5,298 nucleotides of DNA from assembly GCA_900557475.1 (NCBI GenBank), contig USTA01000071.1, positions 1-5,298 on the forward strand. The letters run 5' to 3'. Both the position numbers and the translations under genes were made by a program. The notes under the pieces are model-generated. The model was not told where the DNA came from, did not search any database, and saw only the letters and a list, made by a program, of their open reading frames with translations. Positions 1 to 5,220 of this stretch are shown here, in pieces (position 1 is the stretch's first letter; every line of letters starts with the position of its first letter). The stretch comes from an uncultured Clostridium sp. GTDB lineage: Bacteria; Bacillota; Clostridia; TANB77; CAG-508.

Positions 1-382
1 TATCTAGGTAGTCTAACTTTCCTTCTGTTTTGGAAACAATTAATTTATCTATTTGTTCCCAAATACTATCATATTCACTAAATTTTATAAATAAATCTAC
101 TTCTGGCATTTCCTTTTCTAATTCTTCTTTATATCTTTCAACTAAGCAACCAGTAACAATTAAATACTTGCAATTTTCATTTTTGTATTCTGCCATTTCA
201 AATATTGTATTTATAGCTTCTTCCTTTGCAGATTCTATAAAACCACATGTATTAACCACAATTATTTCTGCCATGCTTGGATCATTTACAATTTCATACT
301 TATTTTTCAAGAATAACCCTATCATCATTTCTGTATCTACTAAATTTTTACTACAACCTAATGATACAAATCCTACTTTCAT
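1..382 (-). CDS. rimO: Ribosomal protein S12 methylthiotransferase RimO, N-terminal part (cut by window edge)
   Basis: This is a radical-SAM enzyme that adds a methylthio group to a conserved aspartate of ribosomal protein S12. The 127 visible residues begin MKVGFVSLGCSKNLVDTE, the family's characteristic start. They cover the N-terminal UPF0004/MTTase domain, with the three cysteines expected to hold the auxiliary 4Fe-4S cluster at positions 10, 46 (in NTCGFI) and 79 (in TGCLVERY). The SLGCSKN start separates RimO from the related tRNA enzymes MiaB and MtaB. The radical-SAM CxxxCxxC motif and the TRAM domain would lie beyond the window, so only about a quarter to a third of the usual 430-450 residues is present. 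The ATG is fixed by an in-frame TAA two codons upstream; AAGGAAG at 391-397 (8-base spacing) is the likely ribosome binding site, with GAGGAGG further upstream. No terminator separates it from the CapA-like gene 59 bases upstream, so co-transcription is likely. I see no frameshift. Confidence 0.95.
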   Translation of the reverse strand, partial: MKVGFVSLGCSKNLVDTEMMIGLFLKNKYEIVNDPSMAEIIVVNTCGFIESAKEEAINTIFEMAEYKNENCKYLIVTGCLVERYKEELEKEMPEVDLFIKFSEYDSIWEQIDKLIVSKTEGKLDYLD

Positions 383-441
383 TATTTATCCTTCCTTGCC
401 TCCTCTATCTCTTATGACTAAAAGTCCCTAAATTTTATATT

Positions 442-1647
442 TTATTTTTCTTCTTTTTTGCCAATTATATTATATATTTTATCGATTCCTTTAATTAATT
501 TATCATATATTTTTTTGTCTATTTCGTTTTCACCATAATTTGCAATTTTATCTTTTATATCCAATATCTTATATCTATTTTTTGTTTTTGTTTCTCCATA
601 GTCATTCATATAAAGTGGTATGTAGTCTACCCTATATATTGACATTTCATTTTTATCTACATCATAATATAACTCCAAATTTAGAATTATTTCTAAATTA
701 GATATATCTGTTTGAAAATCCGAGGTATAATCTCCCAATGAATATGCTACTAAGCAATCTTTTCCATCCTTATTTTTTATAATCTCCATTTCTTGCAGAG
801 CTGATGGATGTGATCCTATTATTATATCTGCTCCATTATCTACTAGAAATTGTGCTTGACTTTTTTGCTCTTCATTTGCATAATTTTTATTTACATCGCC
901 CCAATGCATAAGTACTATACTAAAGTCTGCGTTTTCTTTTGCATATTCTAAATCTTTTTTTATAATATCTTCATTATAAATATTTACACCTTTTTTATTG
1001 TTATCATATGTATAACTTAAAAATGCTATTTTTGCATTTTTCTCTTCTTTAATTTTTACTCTATTACTTGATTCTTCTTCATAAATACCAATTGTCTCTA
1101 TTCCTATTTCGTTTAGGTAATCTTTTGTATTAGCTAGACCTTCTTCTCCATCATCTAGTGCATGGTTATGTGCTAGTGTTACCATATTTATATTACTTTC
1201 TTTTATAGCATTTGCAAATACCTTTGTATCTTCTTTAATAGAAGTTTCATATGTTCCTAACACAAAATCTGCATCTTTAGTATATTTAGTTATATCAGAA
1301 AAAATATTAGTATACAATCCATTTTCATCCATACCATATTTTTTCATATTGCTCCCTAATAAAATATCTCCAACAGCTGATATTCTAATTATTGAATTTG
1401 ATTTATAATTATTTAGTTCATCTATTTTCATCTCTGCAGATGTATAAATATCTTCCACATGGCTTTTTATTCTTTCTTTTTCTTCTGCTATTTTTTCCAT
1501 TTCTTTTGAATGTAGAAATATGCTAATTCCAATACAACTAATAATTACACAAAGTAGTACTATTACTAAAATAATAAAACTTTTACTATTTATAGTCTTT
1601 ATTATATTTAAATCATTCCTTGCTTTTCTTCTTCTCCTGTTTGGCAT
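442..1647 (-). CDS. CapA-family (PGA_cap, metallophosphatase-like) membrane-anchored protein
   Basis: The 401-residue protein has a basic N-terminus (RRRRKAR at 4-10), one hydrophobic segment at about 24-45, a charged, probably coiled stretch at about 48-80, and then a PGA_cap domain from about 87. This predicts a short cytoplasmic tail and an extracellular catalytic-type domain. Family signatures run in order: AVGDILLG (91-98), a YET motif (133-135) in place of the usual NLE, LAHNHALDDGEEGL (158-171), FLSYTY (209-214), MHWGDV (247-252), GADIIIGSHPSALQ (272-285) and YSLGD (302-306). Family members include CapA/PgsA of poly-gamma-glutamate synthesis, but many are uncharacterised and no pgsB/pgsC-type partner is visible here, so a capsule role should not be assumed. 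The segment between the YET motif and AHNH is shorter than I expect for the family, and the commoner GSHPH appears as GSHPS. The gene has its own promoter; GGAG at 1661-1664 lies 13 bases before the ATG, a rather long spacing. Confidence 0.85.
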   Translation of the reverse strand: MPNRRRRKARNDLNIIKTINSKSFIILVIVLLCVIISCIGISIFLHSKEMEKIAEEKERIKSHVEDIYTSAEMKIDELNNYKSNSIIRISAVGDILLGSNMKKYGMDENGLYTNIFSDITKYTKDADFVLGTYETSIKEDTKVFANAIKESNINMVTLAHNHALDDGEEGLANTKDYLNEIGIETIGIYEEESSNRVKIKEEKNAKIAFLSYTYDNNKKGVNIYNEDIIKKDLEYAKENADFSIVLMHWGDVNKNYANEEQKSQAQFLVDNGADIIIGSHPSALQEMEIIKNKDGKDCLVAYSLGDYTSDFQTDISNLEIILNLELYYDVDKNEMSIYRVDYIPLYMNDYGETKTKNRYKILDIKDKIANYGENEIDKKIYDKLIKGIDKIYNIIGKKEEK

Positions 1648-1684
1648 ATTGTTCTATTTTCTCCTAAATTATACTACTCATAAA

Positions 1685-1713
1685 ATTATACTATATTTAC
1701 ACAAGTTTTACAA
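1685..1713 (-). promoter_or_regulatory. Sigma-A-type promoter for the CapA-like gene
   Basis: On the minus strand TTGTAA (1708-1713) and a perfect TATAAT (1685-1690) are separated by exactly 17 bases. The promoter lies just downstream of the acpP terminator and predicts a transcript start near 1678, about 30 bases before the ATG at 1647. A second TATAAT at 1668-1673 has no matching upstream box. This promoter probably serves both the CapA-like gene and rimO. Confidence 0.7.
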
Positions 1714-1726
1714 GACATTAAAATTC

Positions 1727-1748
1727 AAAAAAAAGGGCTATGCCCTTT
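1727..1748 (-). terminator. Rho-independent terminator after acpP
   Basis: On the minus strand AAAGGGC (1748-1742), loop ATA and GCCCTTT (1738-1732) form a 7-bp stem that runs into a tract of eight T (1734-1727). It starts 23 bases after the acpP stop codon. On the plus strand no comparable T-tract follows the stem, so the terminator works for leftward transcription only. Confidence 0.88.
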
Positions 1749-1762
1749 CTTACGCGTAAGAA
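1747..1762. repeat. 16-bp perfect palindrome between acpP and its terminator
   Basis: TTCTTACGCGTAAGAA is identical to its reverse complement. As minus-strand RNA it could form a 6-bp stem with a CGCG tetraloop immediately 5' of, and sharing two bases with, the terminator stem. As DNA it could be a dimeric protein-binding site. The function is unknown. Confidence 0.5.
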
Positions 1763-1771
1763 TATATATCT

Positions 1772-2014
1772 TTAAGCTACATGATCTTTTATGTAGTCTA
1801 CAACATCACTTACAGTTACAACTTTTTCTGCATCATTGTCTGGAATTTCTATATCAAATTCCTCTTCTATTGCCATAATAAGTTCAACTATGTCTAATGA
1901 ATCTGCTCCTAAGTCATCTAAGAAAGAAGCTTCCATTGTAATAGATGTTTCAGCTACACCTAATTGCTCAACTATAATTTTCTTTACTTTTTCAAAAATT
2001 TCTTCTGAACCCAT
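1772..2014 (-). CDS. acpP: Acyl carrier protein
   Basis: This small acidic protein carries growing acyl chains on a 4'-phosphopantetheine arm during fatty-acid synthesis and supplies acyl-ACP to PlsX. The 80 residues have the normal length and fold pattern. The attachment motif [10 protein letters not shown] places the modified serine at residue 39, followed by the acidic helix that docks partner enzymes ([16 protein letters not shown]). The start was moved from a GTG at 2023 to the ATG at 2014: the GTG overlaps the ribosome binding site GGGGAGG (2023-2029) itself, whereas the ATG sits 8 bases after it. The result, [14 protein letters not shown], is a typical ACP N-terminus. The gene lies 83 bases downstream of plsX with no terminator between them, so it can be read from the plsX transcript as well as from its own promoter. 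An intrinsic terminator follows. The rnc and fab genes often found beside acpP are absent here. Confidence 0.96.
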   Translation of the reverse strand: MGSEEIFEKVKKIIVEQLGVAETSITMEASFLDDLGADSLDIVELIMAIEEEFDIEIPDNDAEKVVTVSDVVDYIKDHVA

Positions 2015-2022
2015 GCAGTTCA

Positions 2023-2029
2023 CCTCCCC
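2023..2029 (-). promoter_or_regulatory. acpP ribosome binding site (decides the start codon)
   Basis: Minus-strand GGGGAGG followed by TGAACTGC and then ATG gives an 8-base spacing to the start at 2014. The alternative GTG begins at the last G of this element, so it cannot be initiated from it. Confidence 0.9.
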
Positions 2030-2055
2030 TCACAATCTTCATTATTCATATCAAT

Positions 2056-2084
2056 ACAATAATACATTGCTAATAAAATGTCAA
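2056..2084 (-). promoter_or_regulatory. Sigma-A-type promoter for acpP
   Basis: A consensus -35 TTGACA (2079-2084) is followed after 17 bases by TATTGT (2056-2061), a 4/6 match to TATAAT. The predicted transcript start is near 2049, about 35 bases before the ATG. It would allow acpP to be made in excess of plsX, consistent with the general abundance of ACP in cells. Confidence 0.65.
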
Positions 2085-2097
2085 GTTTTTTCTAAAA

Positions 2098-3168
2098 TTA
2101 TTTTTCTTCATTTGCTAGAAAGTCTTTAATCTCCTGCATTTTAGCCTTATTTTTGTCTGATTCATAAGTTTTGGTCAAATGGTCGACTGCTTTATTTTTT
2201 ACAAATTGTTCTGCTTGCTTTATTGTAAATTTAAACAATCTTTCATCACTACTTCCATGTGCTTTAACAACTGGTTTTTGAACACCTAGAAATAATGCTC
2301 CCCCATATTCCTTATAATCCATAACCTTTGAAAATCTTTTTATTGCTGGCAAACTTGGCAAACTTCCTATTTTACTCCATATATTATGCGTAAAGCTCTC
2401 TGTTAATGACTTTTTAACAAATTTTCCAAGACCTTCTACTGTTTTTAAAAATACATTTCCTGTAAATCCATCTGCTATTACAACATCAACTCCACCTAAA
2501 AAAGCTTCTCTTCCTTCTAAATTACCTATAAAATTAATATCTAAATCTTTTGAATACTTCTTTAATAATTTATATGAATCTTTTACTAAATCATTACCTT
2601 TTGTTTCTTCTGTTCCAATGTTTAAAAGCCCTATTTTAGGTGATTTTATTCCTAAAGTATTTTTCATATATATACTTGACATTTGAGCAAATTGTAGTAG
2701 ATTAATTGGCTTACAATTTGTATTTGCACCACAATCCATAAGAACTAATCTACCATGGTATGCAGGAAGTATTCCTGCAAGTGCTGGCCTATCTACTCCT
2801 TTTATTCTGCCCACTAAAAGTGTTGCTCCTGTAAGTAATGCTCCTGAGTTTCCTGCTGAAATAAAGACATCTCCATAGCCTTCTTTTAATAACCTAAATC
2901 CTACTACCATAGATGAATCTTTTTTATTTTTTATAGCCTGAGTAGGTACATCTTCCATGTCTATTATTTCTGTTGCATTGTATACAGACAATCTTGGAGA
3001 TATCTCTTTTAAGTCTTTTCCATAAAATTCTTTTACCTTTGTATTTATAATAGCTTCTTGCCCTACAAGAACTACTTCTGCCTCTACTTCATTTATCGCT
3101 TCAATAGCACCTCTTATATTTGCATCTGGAGCATTATCTCCACCCATAGCATCTAATAATATCCTCAT
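2098..3168 (-). CDS. plsX: Phosphate acyltransferase PlsX
   Basis: PlsX converts acyl-ACP and inorganic phosphate into acyl-phosphate, the donor that PlsY uses to make lysophosphatidic acid; it acts in the cytoplasm and at the inner face of the membrane. The 356 residues match the usual length. Recognisable blocks are the N-terminal MRILLDAMGGDNAPD (1-15), MEDVPTQAIKNKKDSSM (71-87), ISAGNSGALLTGA (103-115), RPALAGILP (127-135), MDCGANTNCKP (144-154), LLNIGTEETKGN (181-192), GNLEGRE (215-221), VDVVIADGFTGNVFLK (227-242) and the C-terminal YGGALFLGVQKPVVKAHGSSD (288-308). No block is missing. GAGGG at 3175-3179, 6 bases before the ATG, is the only plausible ribosome binding site; it is weaker than those of the neighbours and partly inside a possible hairpin. 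The gene has its own promoter and a structured leader. Here plsX follows rplL, whereas in many Firmicutes it follows fapR or rpmF and precedes fabD/fabG. Confidence 0.97.
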   Translation of the reverse strand: MRILLDAMGGDNAPDANIRGAIEAINEVEAEVVLVGQEAIINTKVKEFYGKDLKEISPRLSVYNATEIIDMEDVPTQAIKNKKDSSMVVGFRLLKEGYGDVFISAGNSGALLTGATLLVGRIKGVDRPALAGILPAYHGRLVLMDCGANTNCKPINLLQFAQMSSIYMKNTLGIKSPKIGLLNIGTEETKGNDLVKDSYKLLKKYSKDLDINFIGNLEGREAFLGGVDVVIADGFTGNVFLKTVEGLGKFVKKSLTESFTHNIWSKIGSLPSLPAIKRFSKVMDYKEYGGALFLGVQKPVVKAHGSSDERLFKFTIKQAEQFVKNKAVDHLTKTYESDKNKAKMQEIKDFLANEEK

Positions 3169-3176
3169 GTTAAACC

Positions 3177-3217
3177 CTCTCTTTTGGAGAGTACTTTTAT
3201 TTTAATTAGTATTCTCC
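3177..3217 (-). promoter_or_regulatory. plsX leader with two mutually exclusive hairpins
   Basis: In the minus-strand RNA, GGAGAAUACU (3217-3208) can pair with AGUACUCUCC (3195-3186) in 9 of 10 positions, the exception being an A·C mismatch. Alternatively CUCUC (3191-3187) can pair with GAGAG (3181-3177) across a CAAAA loop, hiding most of the ribosome binding site GAGAGGG. The two stems share CUCUC and cannot coexist. The architecture is that of a translational switch, but no ligand or known riboswitch class is recognised. Confidence 0.35.
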
Positions 3218-3227
3218 TAGTAATTAA
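3202..3227. promoter_or_regulatory. Operator-like imperfect palindrome downstream of the plsX promoter
   Basis: TTAATTAGTA, six bases TTCTCC, then TAGTAATTAA make 10-bp inverted arms with 9 matches. The element covers about +4 to +29 of the predicted plsX transcript, where a repressor would block transcription. The TTAGTA half resembles the half-site of the FapR fatty-acid repressor of Bacillus, but the spacer is one base longer and one arm has a mismatch, so FapR assignment is tentative. Confidence 0.35.
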
Positions 3228-3236
3228 TATGTTATT

Positions 3237-3265
3237 ATAATATAACTTATATCCTTTAAAGTCAA
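3237..3265 (-). promoter_or_regulatory. Sigma-A-type promoter for plsX
   Basis: TTGACT (3260-3265, 5/6) and TATTAT (3237-3242, 5/6) are spaced by 17 bases on the minus strand. The predicted start is near 3230, giving a leader of about 60 bases. It lies downstream of the rplL terminator, so plsX is uncoupled from the ribosomal genes. Confidence 0.75.
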
Positions 3266-3303
3266 GAATAGTTGGTCAGTTTTTATATTTTTGTTAATTC
3301 GTC

Positions 3304-3336
3304 AAAAAACCCTTCCTATAAATTAGAAAGGGTTTT
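3304..3336 (-). terminator. Rho-independent terminator after rplL
   Basis: On the minus strand AAAACCCTTTC (3336-3326) pairs with GGAAGGGTTTT (3316-3306), an 11-bp stem with one G-U pair that can be extended by two A-T pairs around an ATTTA loop. It ends in six T (3309-3304). The G-U pair becomes an A·C mismatch on the other strand, which supports leftward function. It begins 8 bases after the rplL stop and closes the ribosomal block. Confidence 0.92.
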
Positions 3337-3344
3337 GGTGAATA

Positions 3345-3713
3345 TTATTGTAATTCAACTGTTGCTCCAGCTTCAGCGAATTTAGATTTCATTTCTTCTG
3401 CTTCTTCCTTAGCTACGTTTTCTTTAACTGTCTTAGGAGCTCCATCAACTAAATCTTTAGCTTCTTTTAATCCTAATCCTGTAATGTCTCTTACAACTTT
3501 TATAACTTGGATTTTGTTAGATCCAACATCTTTAAGTACTACATTGAAAGCACTCTTTTCTTCAGCAGCTGCTCCTGCTGCTCCACCTGCAACTGGTGCT
3601 GCAACCGCTGCTGCAGAAACACCATATTTTTCTTCAATTTTCTTTACTAAATCTGCTAACTCAACTACTGTTAAGCTATCGATTGATTCTAATATTTCAT
3701 CAACTTTTGCCAT
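3345..3713 (-). CDS. rplL: Large ribosomal subunit protein bL12 (L7/L12)
   Basis: This protein forms the flexible stalk of the 50S subunit. Its dimers bind the C-terminal helix of L10 and recruit and stimulate translational GTPases. The 122 residues have the standard three parts: an N-terminal dimerisation helix pair (1-32, [22 protein letters not shown]), an Ala/Gly/Pro-rich hinge (about 33-52, with [15 protein letters not shown]) and the globular C-terminal domain (about 53-122) with the conserved [20 protein letters not shown] surface that contacts factors and the terminal TVELQ. The ATG follows a strong AAGGAGG (3722-3728). It lies 95 bases after rplJ and is followed at once by an intrinsic terminator. 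In most Firmicutes rpoB comes soon after rplL; here it does not. Confidence 0.98.
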   Translation of the reverse strand: MAKVDEILESIDSLTVVELADLVKKIEEKYGVSAAAVAAPVAGGAAGAAAEEKSAFNVVLKDVGSNKIQVIKVVRDITGLGLKEAKDLVDGAPKTVKENVAKEEAEEMKSKFAEAGATVELQ

Positions 3714-3738
3714 TTTTAATTCCTCCTTATTAATTTTT

Positions 3739-3756
3739 GTGAAATTGGCTTTTCAC
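3739..3756 (-). other. Small hairpin in the rplJ-rplL spacer
   Basis: Minus-strand GUGAAA (3756-3751) and UUUCAC (3744-3739) make a 6-bp stem with a six-base loop, about 10 bases before the rplL ribosome binding site. No U-tract follows, so it is not a terminator. An RNA-processing or stability role that helps L12 outnumber L10 is possible but unproven. The rest of this 95-base spacer shows nothing recognisable. Confidence 0.25.
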
Positions 3757-3808
3757 TTTTAAATACTTATTTTAAACATTTTTAATTTTATAAATTTAGC
3801 AAGTAAAA

Positions 3809-4363
3809 TTACGCATTTACTTCTGCATTTTCTACTTTTGCTTCTTCTGCCTTAGGAGCATCTCCTTCAGCTTCTTTCTTTATCTTAACTTGGTCAAGTG
3901 CAACTGCAACTTTTGCAATTGTTTGTAATAATGAACCAGCAAGTTTTGAAAGTAATTCTTCTCTTGATGGAAGTTGTGCTAAAGTAATTAATTCTTCTAC
4001 TGTTTGTACTTTTCCATCAATTATTCCACCTTTAATTTTAAAGTTTTCATGTGATTTTGTAAATTTGTAAACTGTTTTTAAAGGTTGCAAATAATCTTCT
4101 TCAGCAGAAACCATAGCTGTTGGTCCCTCTAATACATCATCTAATCCAGATTCATTATTTGAATCTAATGCTCTTTTTATTATGTTATTTTTAATAACTT
4201 TTAATTCACCATTAGCCTCTCTAATTTCTTTTCTTAGTTTTGTATCATCTGAAACTGTTGTACCTCTATAATCTACTAAAAGTATTAATTTTGCATTTTT
4301 AATATGCTCTGATAATTCTTTAACTTTTGATTCCTTTAATGCTATTATATCTTTGTTTGCCAT
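3809..4363 (-). CDS. rplJ: Large ribosomal subunit protein uL10
   Basis: L10 anchors the L7/L12 dimers to 23S rRNA and, as the L10(L12) complex, represses its own operon by binding the leader RNA. The 184 residues begin with the rRNA-binding domain (ALKESKVKELSEHIKNAK, LVDYRGTTVSD at 29-39, LKVIKNNIIKRAL at 54-66, EGPTAMV at 79-85). Then come LPSREELLSKLAGSLL (131-146), conserved in the family, and the C-terminal helix (about 147-163) that carries L12 dimers. The last 20 residues are an Ala/Glu-rich tail, making the protein slightly longer than the common 165-175. The ribosome binding site AGGAGGTGA (4373-4381) is nearly a full complement of the 16S tail and ends 9 bases before the ATG. The gene is preceded by a 168-base spacer holding the L10 leader and followed by rplL. 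Confidence 0.97.
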   Translation of the reverse strand: MANKDIIALKESKVKELSEHIKNAKLILLVDYRGTTVSDDTKLRKEIREANGELKVIKNNIIKRALDSNNESGLDDVLEGPTAMVSAEEDYLQPLKTVYKFTKSHENFKIKGGIIDGKVQTVEELITLAQLPSREELLSKLAGSLLQTIAKVAVALDQVKIKKEAEGDAPKAEEAKVENAEVNA

Positions 4364-4398
4364 CTTTAATATTCACCTCCTAATACGATTTTATTTTT

Positions 4399-4413
4399 CA
4401 TTCCATAAGAATG
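4399..4413 (-). other. Small hairpin between attenuator and rplJ ribosome binding site
   Basis: Minus-strand CAUUC (4413-4409) pairs with GAAUG (4403-4399) across a UUAUG loop, directly after the attenuator U-tract and about 18 bases before the rplJ ribosome binding site. It has no strong U-tract after it and no recognised role. Confidence 0.25.
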
Positions 4414-4414
4414 T

Positions 4415-4464
4415 AAAAATTCAACCTACATAGCCAAATCTTTGTCGAGGCTAAATAGGTTGAA
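4415..4464 (-). terminator. Attenuator terminator within the rplJ leader
   Basis: In the minus-strand RNA UUCAACCUA (4464-4456) pairs perfectly with UAGGUUGAA (4428-4420). Inside this, UAGCC (4453-4449) pairs with GGCUA (4435-4431) after a 2x2 internal loop. Five U (4419-4415) follow the stem. The inner stem uses bases that also belong to the L10-binding fold, so the two structures compete. This fits the transcription attenuation described for the rplJL operon of Bacillus subtilis; the strength here is moderate because the U-tract is short. Confidence 0.7.
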
Positions 4465-4525
4465 CATTTCCGATCATTCTACTTGCCTCGGTAGGACTTA
4501 TTTTTTGCCTACTGTCTATGGCTAT
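4430..4525 (-). ncRNA. Ribosomal protein L10 leader (cis-regulatory RNA)
   Basis: The rplA-rplJ spacer folds, on the minus strand, into the three-stem pattern of the L10 leader. The closing stem is AUAGCCA (4525-4519) with UGGCUAU (4436-4430). The second stem is GUAGG (4512-4508) with CCUAC (4495-4491) over a 12-base loop. The third is CGAGGC (4490-4485) with GCCUCG (4451-4446). The unpaired UAGACAG on the 5' side and GACAAAGAU on the 3' side are the conserved junction segments that form the kinked L10-binding site. The L10(L12) complex is expected to bind here and lower expression of rplJ and rplL when in excess. The fold was found by eye, not by a covariance model. Confidence 0.85.
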
Positions 4526-4552
4526 TATAAATTATTTTTGGTCTACATACAA
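4524..4552 (-). promoter_or_regulatory. Possible promoter for rplJL inside the end of rplA
   Basis: A perfect TATAAT (4524-4529) is preceded after 17 bases by TTGTAT (4547-4552, 3/6). The -35 match is weak and such boxes are frequent in AT-rich DNA. The predicted start near 4517 would lie downstream of the 5' arm of the L10-leader closing stem, which either argues against the promoter or would give an unregulated transcript. Confidence 0.35.
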
Positions 4553-5215
4553 ACCAGGTCCCATTGTTGTAGCTATTGCTGTGCTCTTAATATATTGTCC
4601 TTTAGCTGCTGCTGGTTTTGCTTTTATAATTGCAGCAATAATTACATCATAGTTTTCTAGTAATTTTTCTGCACCAAATGAAACCTTTCCAAATCCTAAG
4701 TGAATAATATTATTTTTATCTAATCTATATTCAACTTTTCCTGATTTAATTTCATTAATTGCTTTTGTAACATCCATTGTTACTGTTCCTGATTTAGGGT
4801 TTGGCATTAATCCTTTTGGTCCTAATACTTTACCTAATCTACCTACAACACCCATCATATCTGGTGTTGCAACAACAACATCATAATCGAACCAGTTTTC
4901 TTTTTGAATTTTTGGTATCAATTCTTCTCCACCTACAAAGTCTGCTCCTGCTGCTTTTGCTTCTTCAGCCTTTGGACCTTTAGCAAATACAAGAACTCTT
5001 TGTGTTTTTCCTGTTCCATTTGGAAGAACTACTGTTCCTCTTACTTGTTGATCAGCATGTTTTGAATCTACACCTAATTTAACATGTAATTCAACAGTTT
5101 GGTCGAATTTTGTTTTAGGCATTTTTTCAATTATTTCAATTGCTTCTTTTGCTGAATATAACTTCTTTGAGTCAACAAGTTTTGCACTTTCGTTATATCT
5201 CTTTCCTCTCTTCAT
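4532..5215 (-). CDS. rplA: Large ribosomal subunit protein uL1
   Basis: L1 binds helices 76-78 of 23S rRNA, forms the mobile stalk on the E-site side that helps release deacylated tRNA, and in many bacteria represses translation of the L11-L1 mRNA. The 227 residues are of normal length. Visible family blocks are the N-terminal [33 protein letters not shown] (41-65), the domain II segment with [26 protein letters not shown] (74-99), the signature around [16 protein letters not shown] (131-146), and the C-terminal return to domain I, ending [20 protein letters not shown] (206-225). The ATG follows AAAGGAGG (5221-5228) at 5 bases. It lies 50 bases after rplK, almost certainly in the same transcript. 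Confidence 0.98.
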   Translation of the reverse strand: MKRGKRYNESAKLVDSKKLYSAKEAIEIIEKMPKTKFDQTVELHVKLGVDSKHADQQVRGTVVLPNGTGKTQRVLVFAKGPKAEEAKAAGADFVGGEELIPKIQKENWFDYDVVVATPDMMGVVGRLGKVLGPKGLMPNPKSGTVTMDVTKAINEIKSGKVEYRLDKNNIIHLGFGKVSFGAEKLLENYDVIIAAIIKAKPAAAKGQYIKSTAIATTMGPGLYVDQK

Positions 5216-5220
5216 TTTTA

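Noticed and set aside
30..431. Plus-strand open frame of 133 codons
   Set aside because: It is the antisense of the rimO N-terminus, which has a clear family match, a ribosome binding site and a fixed start. The plus-strand translation is Ser/Ile/Leu-rich low complexity with no family signal.
1668..1673. Second TATAAT upstream of the CapA-like gene
   Set aside because: The hexamer 17 bases upstream is ATATAG, not a -35 box; the TATAAT at 1685-1690 with TTGTAA fits far better.
1520..1759. Plus-strand open frame with hydrophobic residues, resembling a small membrane protein
   Set aside because: It mirrors the AT-rich N-terminal coding part of the CapA-like gene and runs through the promoter and terminator region. 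The apparent hydrophobicity comes from the antisense of Lys/Ile-rich codons.
2015..2023. GTG at 2023 as the acpP start (three extra residues)
   Set aside because: The GTG overlaps the ribosome binding site with no spacing; the ATG at 2014 has an ideal 8-base spacing and gives a typical ACP N-terminus.
1836..2129. Plus-strand open frame opposite acpP
   Set aside because: It is the antisense of acpP and its promoter; no ribosome binding site and no recognisable domain.
3240..3252. ATATAA-C-TTATAT palindrome in the plsX promoter spacer
   Set aside because: It is perfect but made only of A/T apart from the centre, and such short AT palindromes are expected in DNA this AT-rich; not reported as an operator.
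3484..3762. Plus-strand open frame with Ala/Pro-rich segment
   Set aside because: It is the antisense of rplL; the alanine run comes from the complement of the L7/L12 hinge codons.
4442..4660. Plus-strand Cys/Tyr-rich open frame of 72 codons
   Set aside because: It overlaps the L10 leader and the antisense of the rplA 3' end; the Cys/Tyr content has no motif pattern.
4801..4983. Plus-strand Leu-rich open frame of 60 codons
   Set aside because: It lies wholly antisense to rplA, and the leucine runs follow from the antisense of Ala/Lys/Glu codons.
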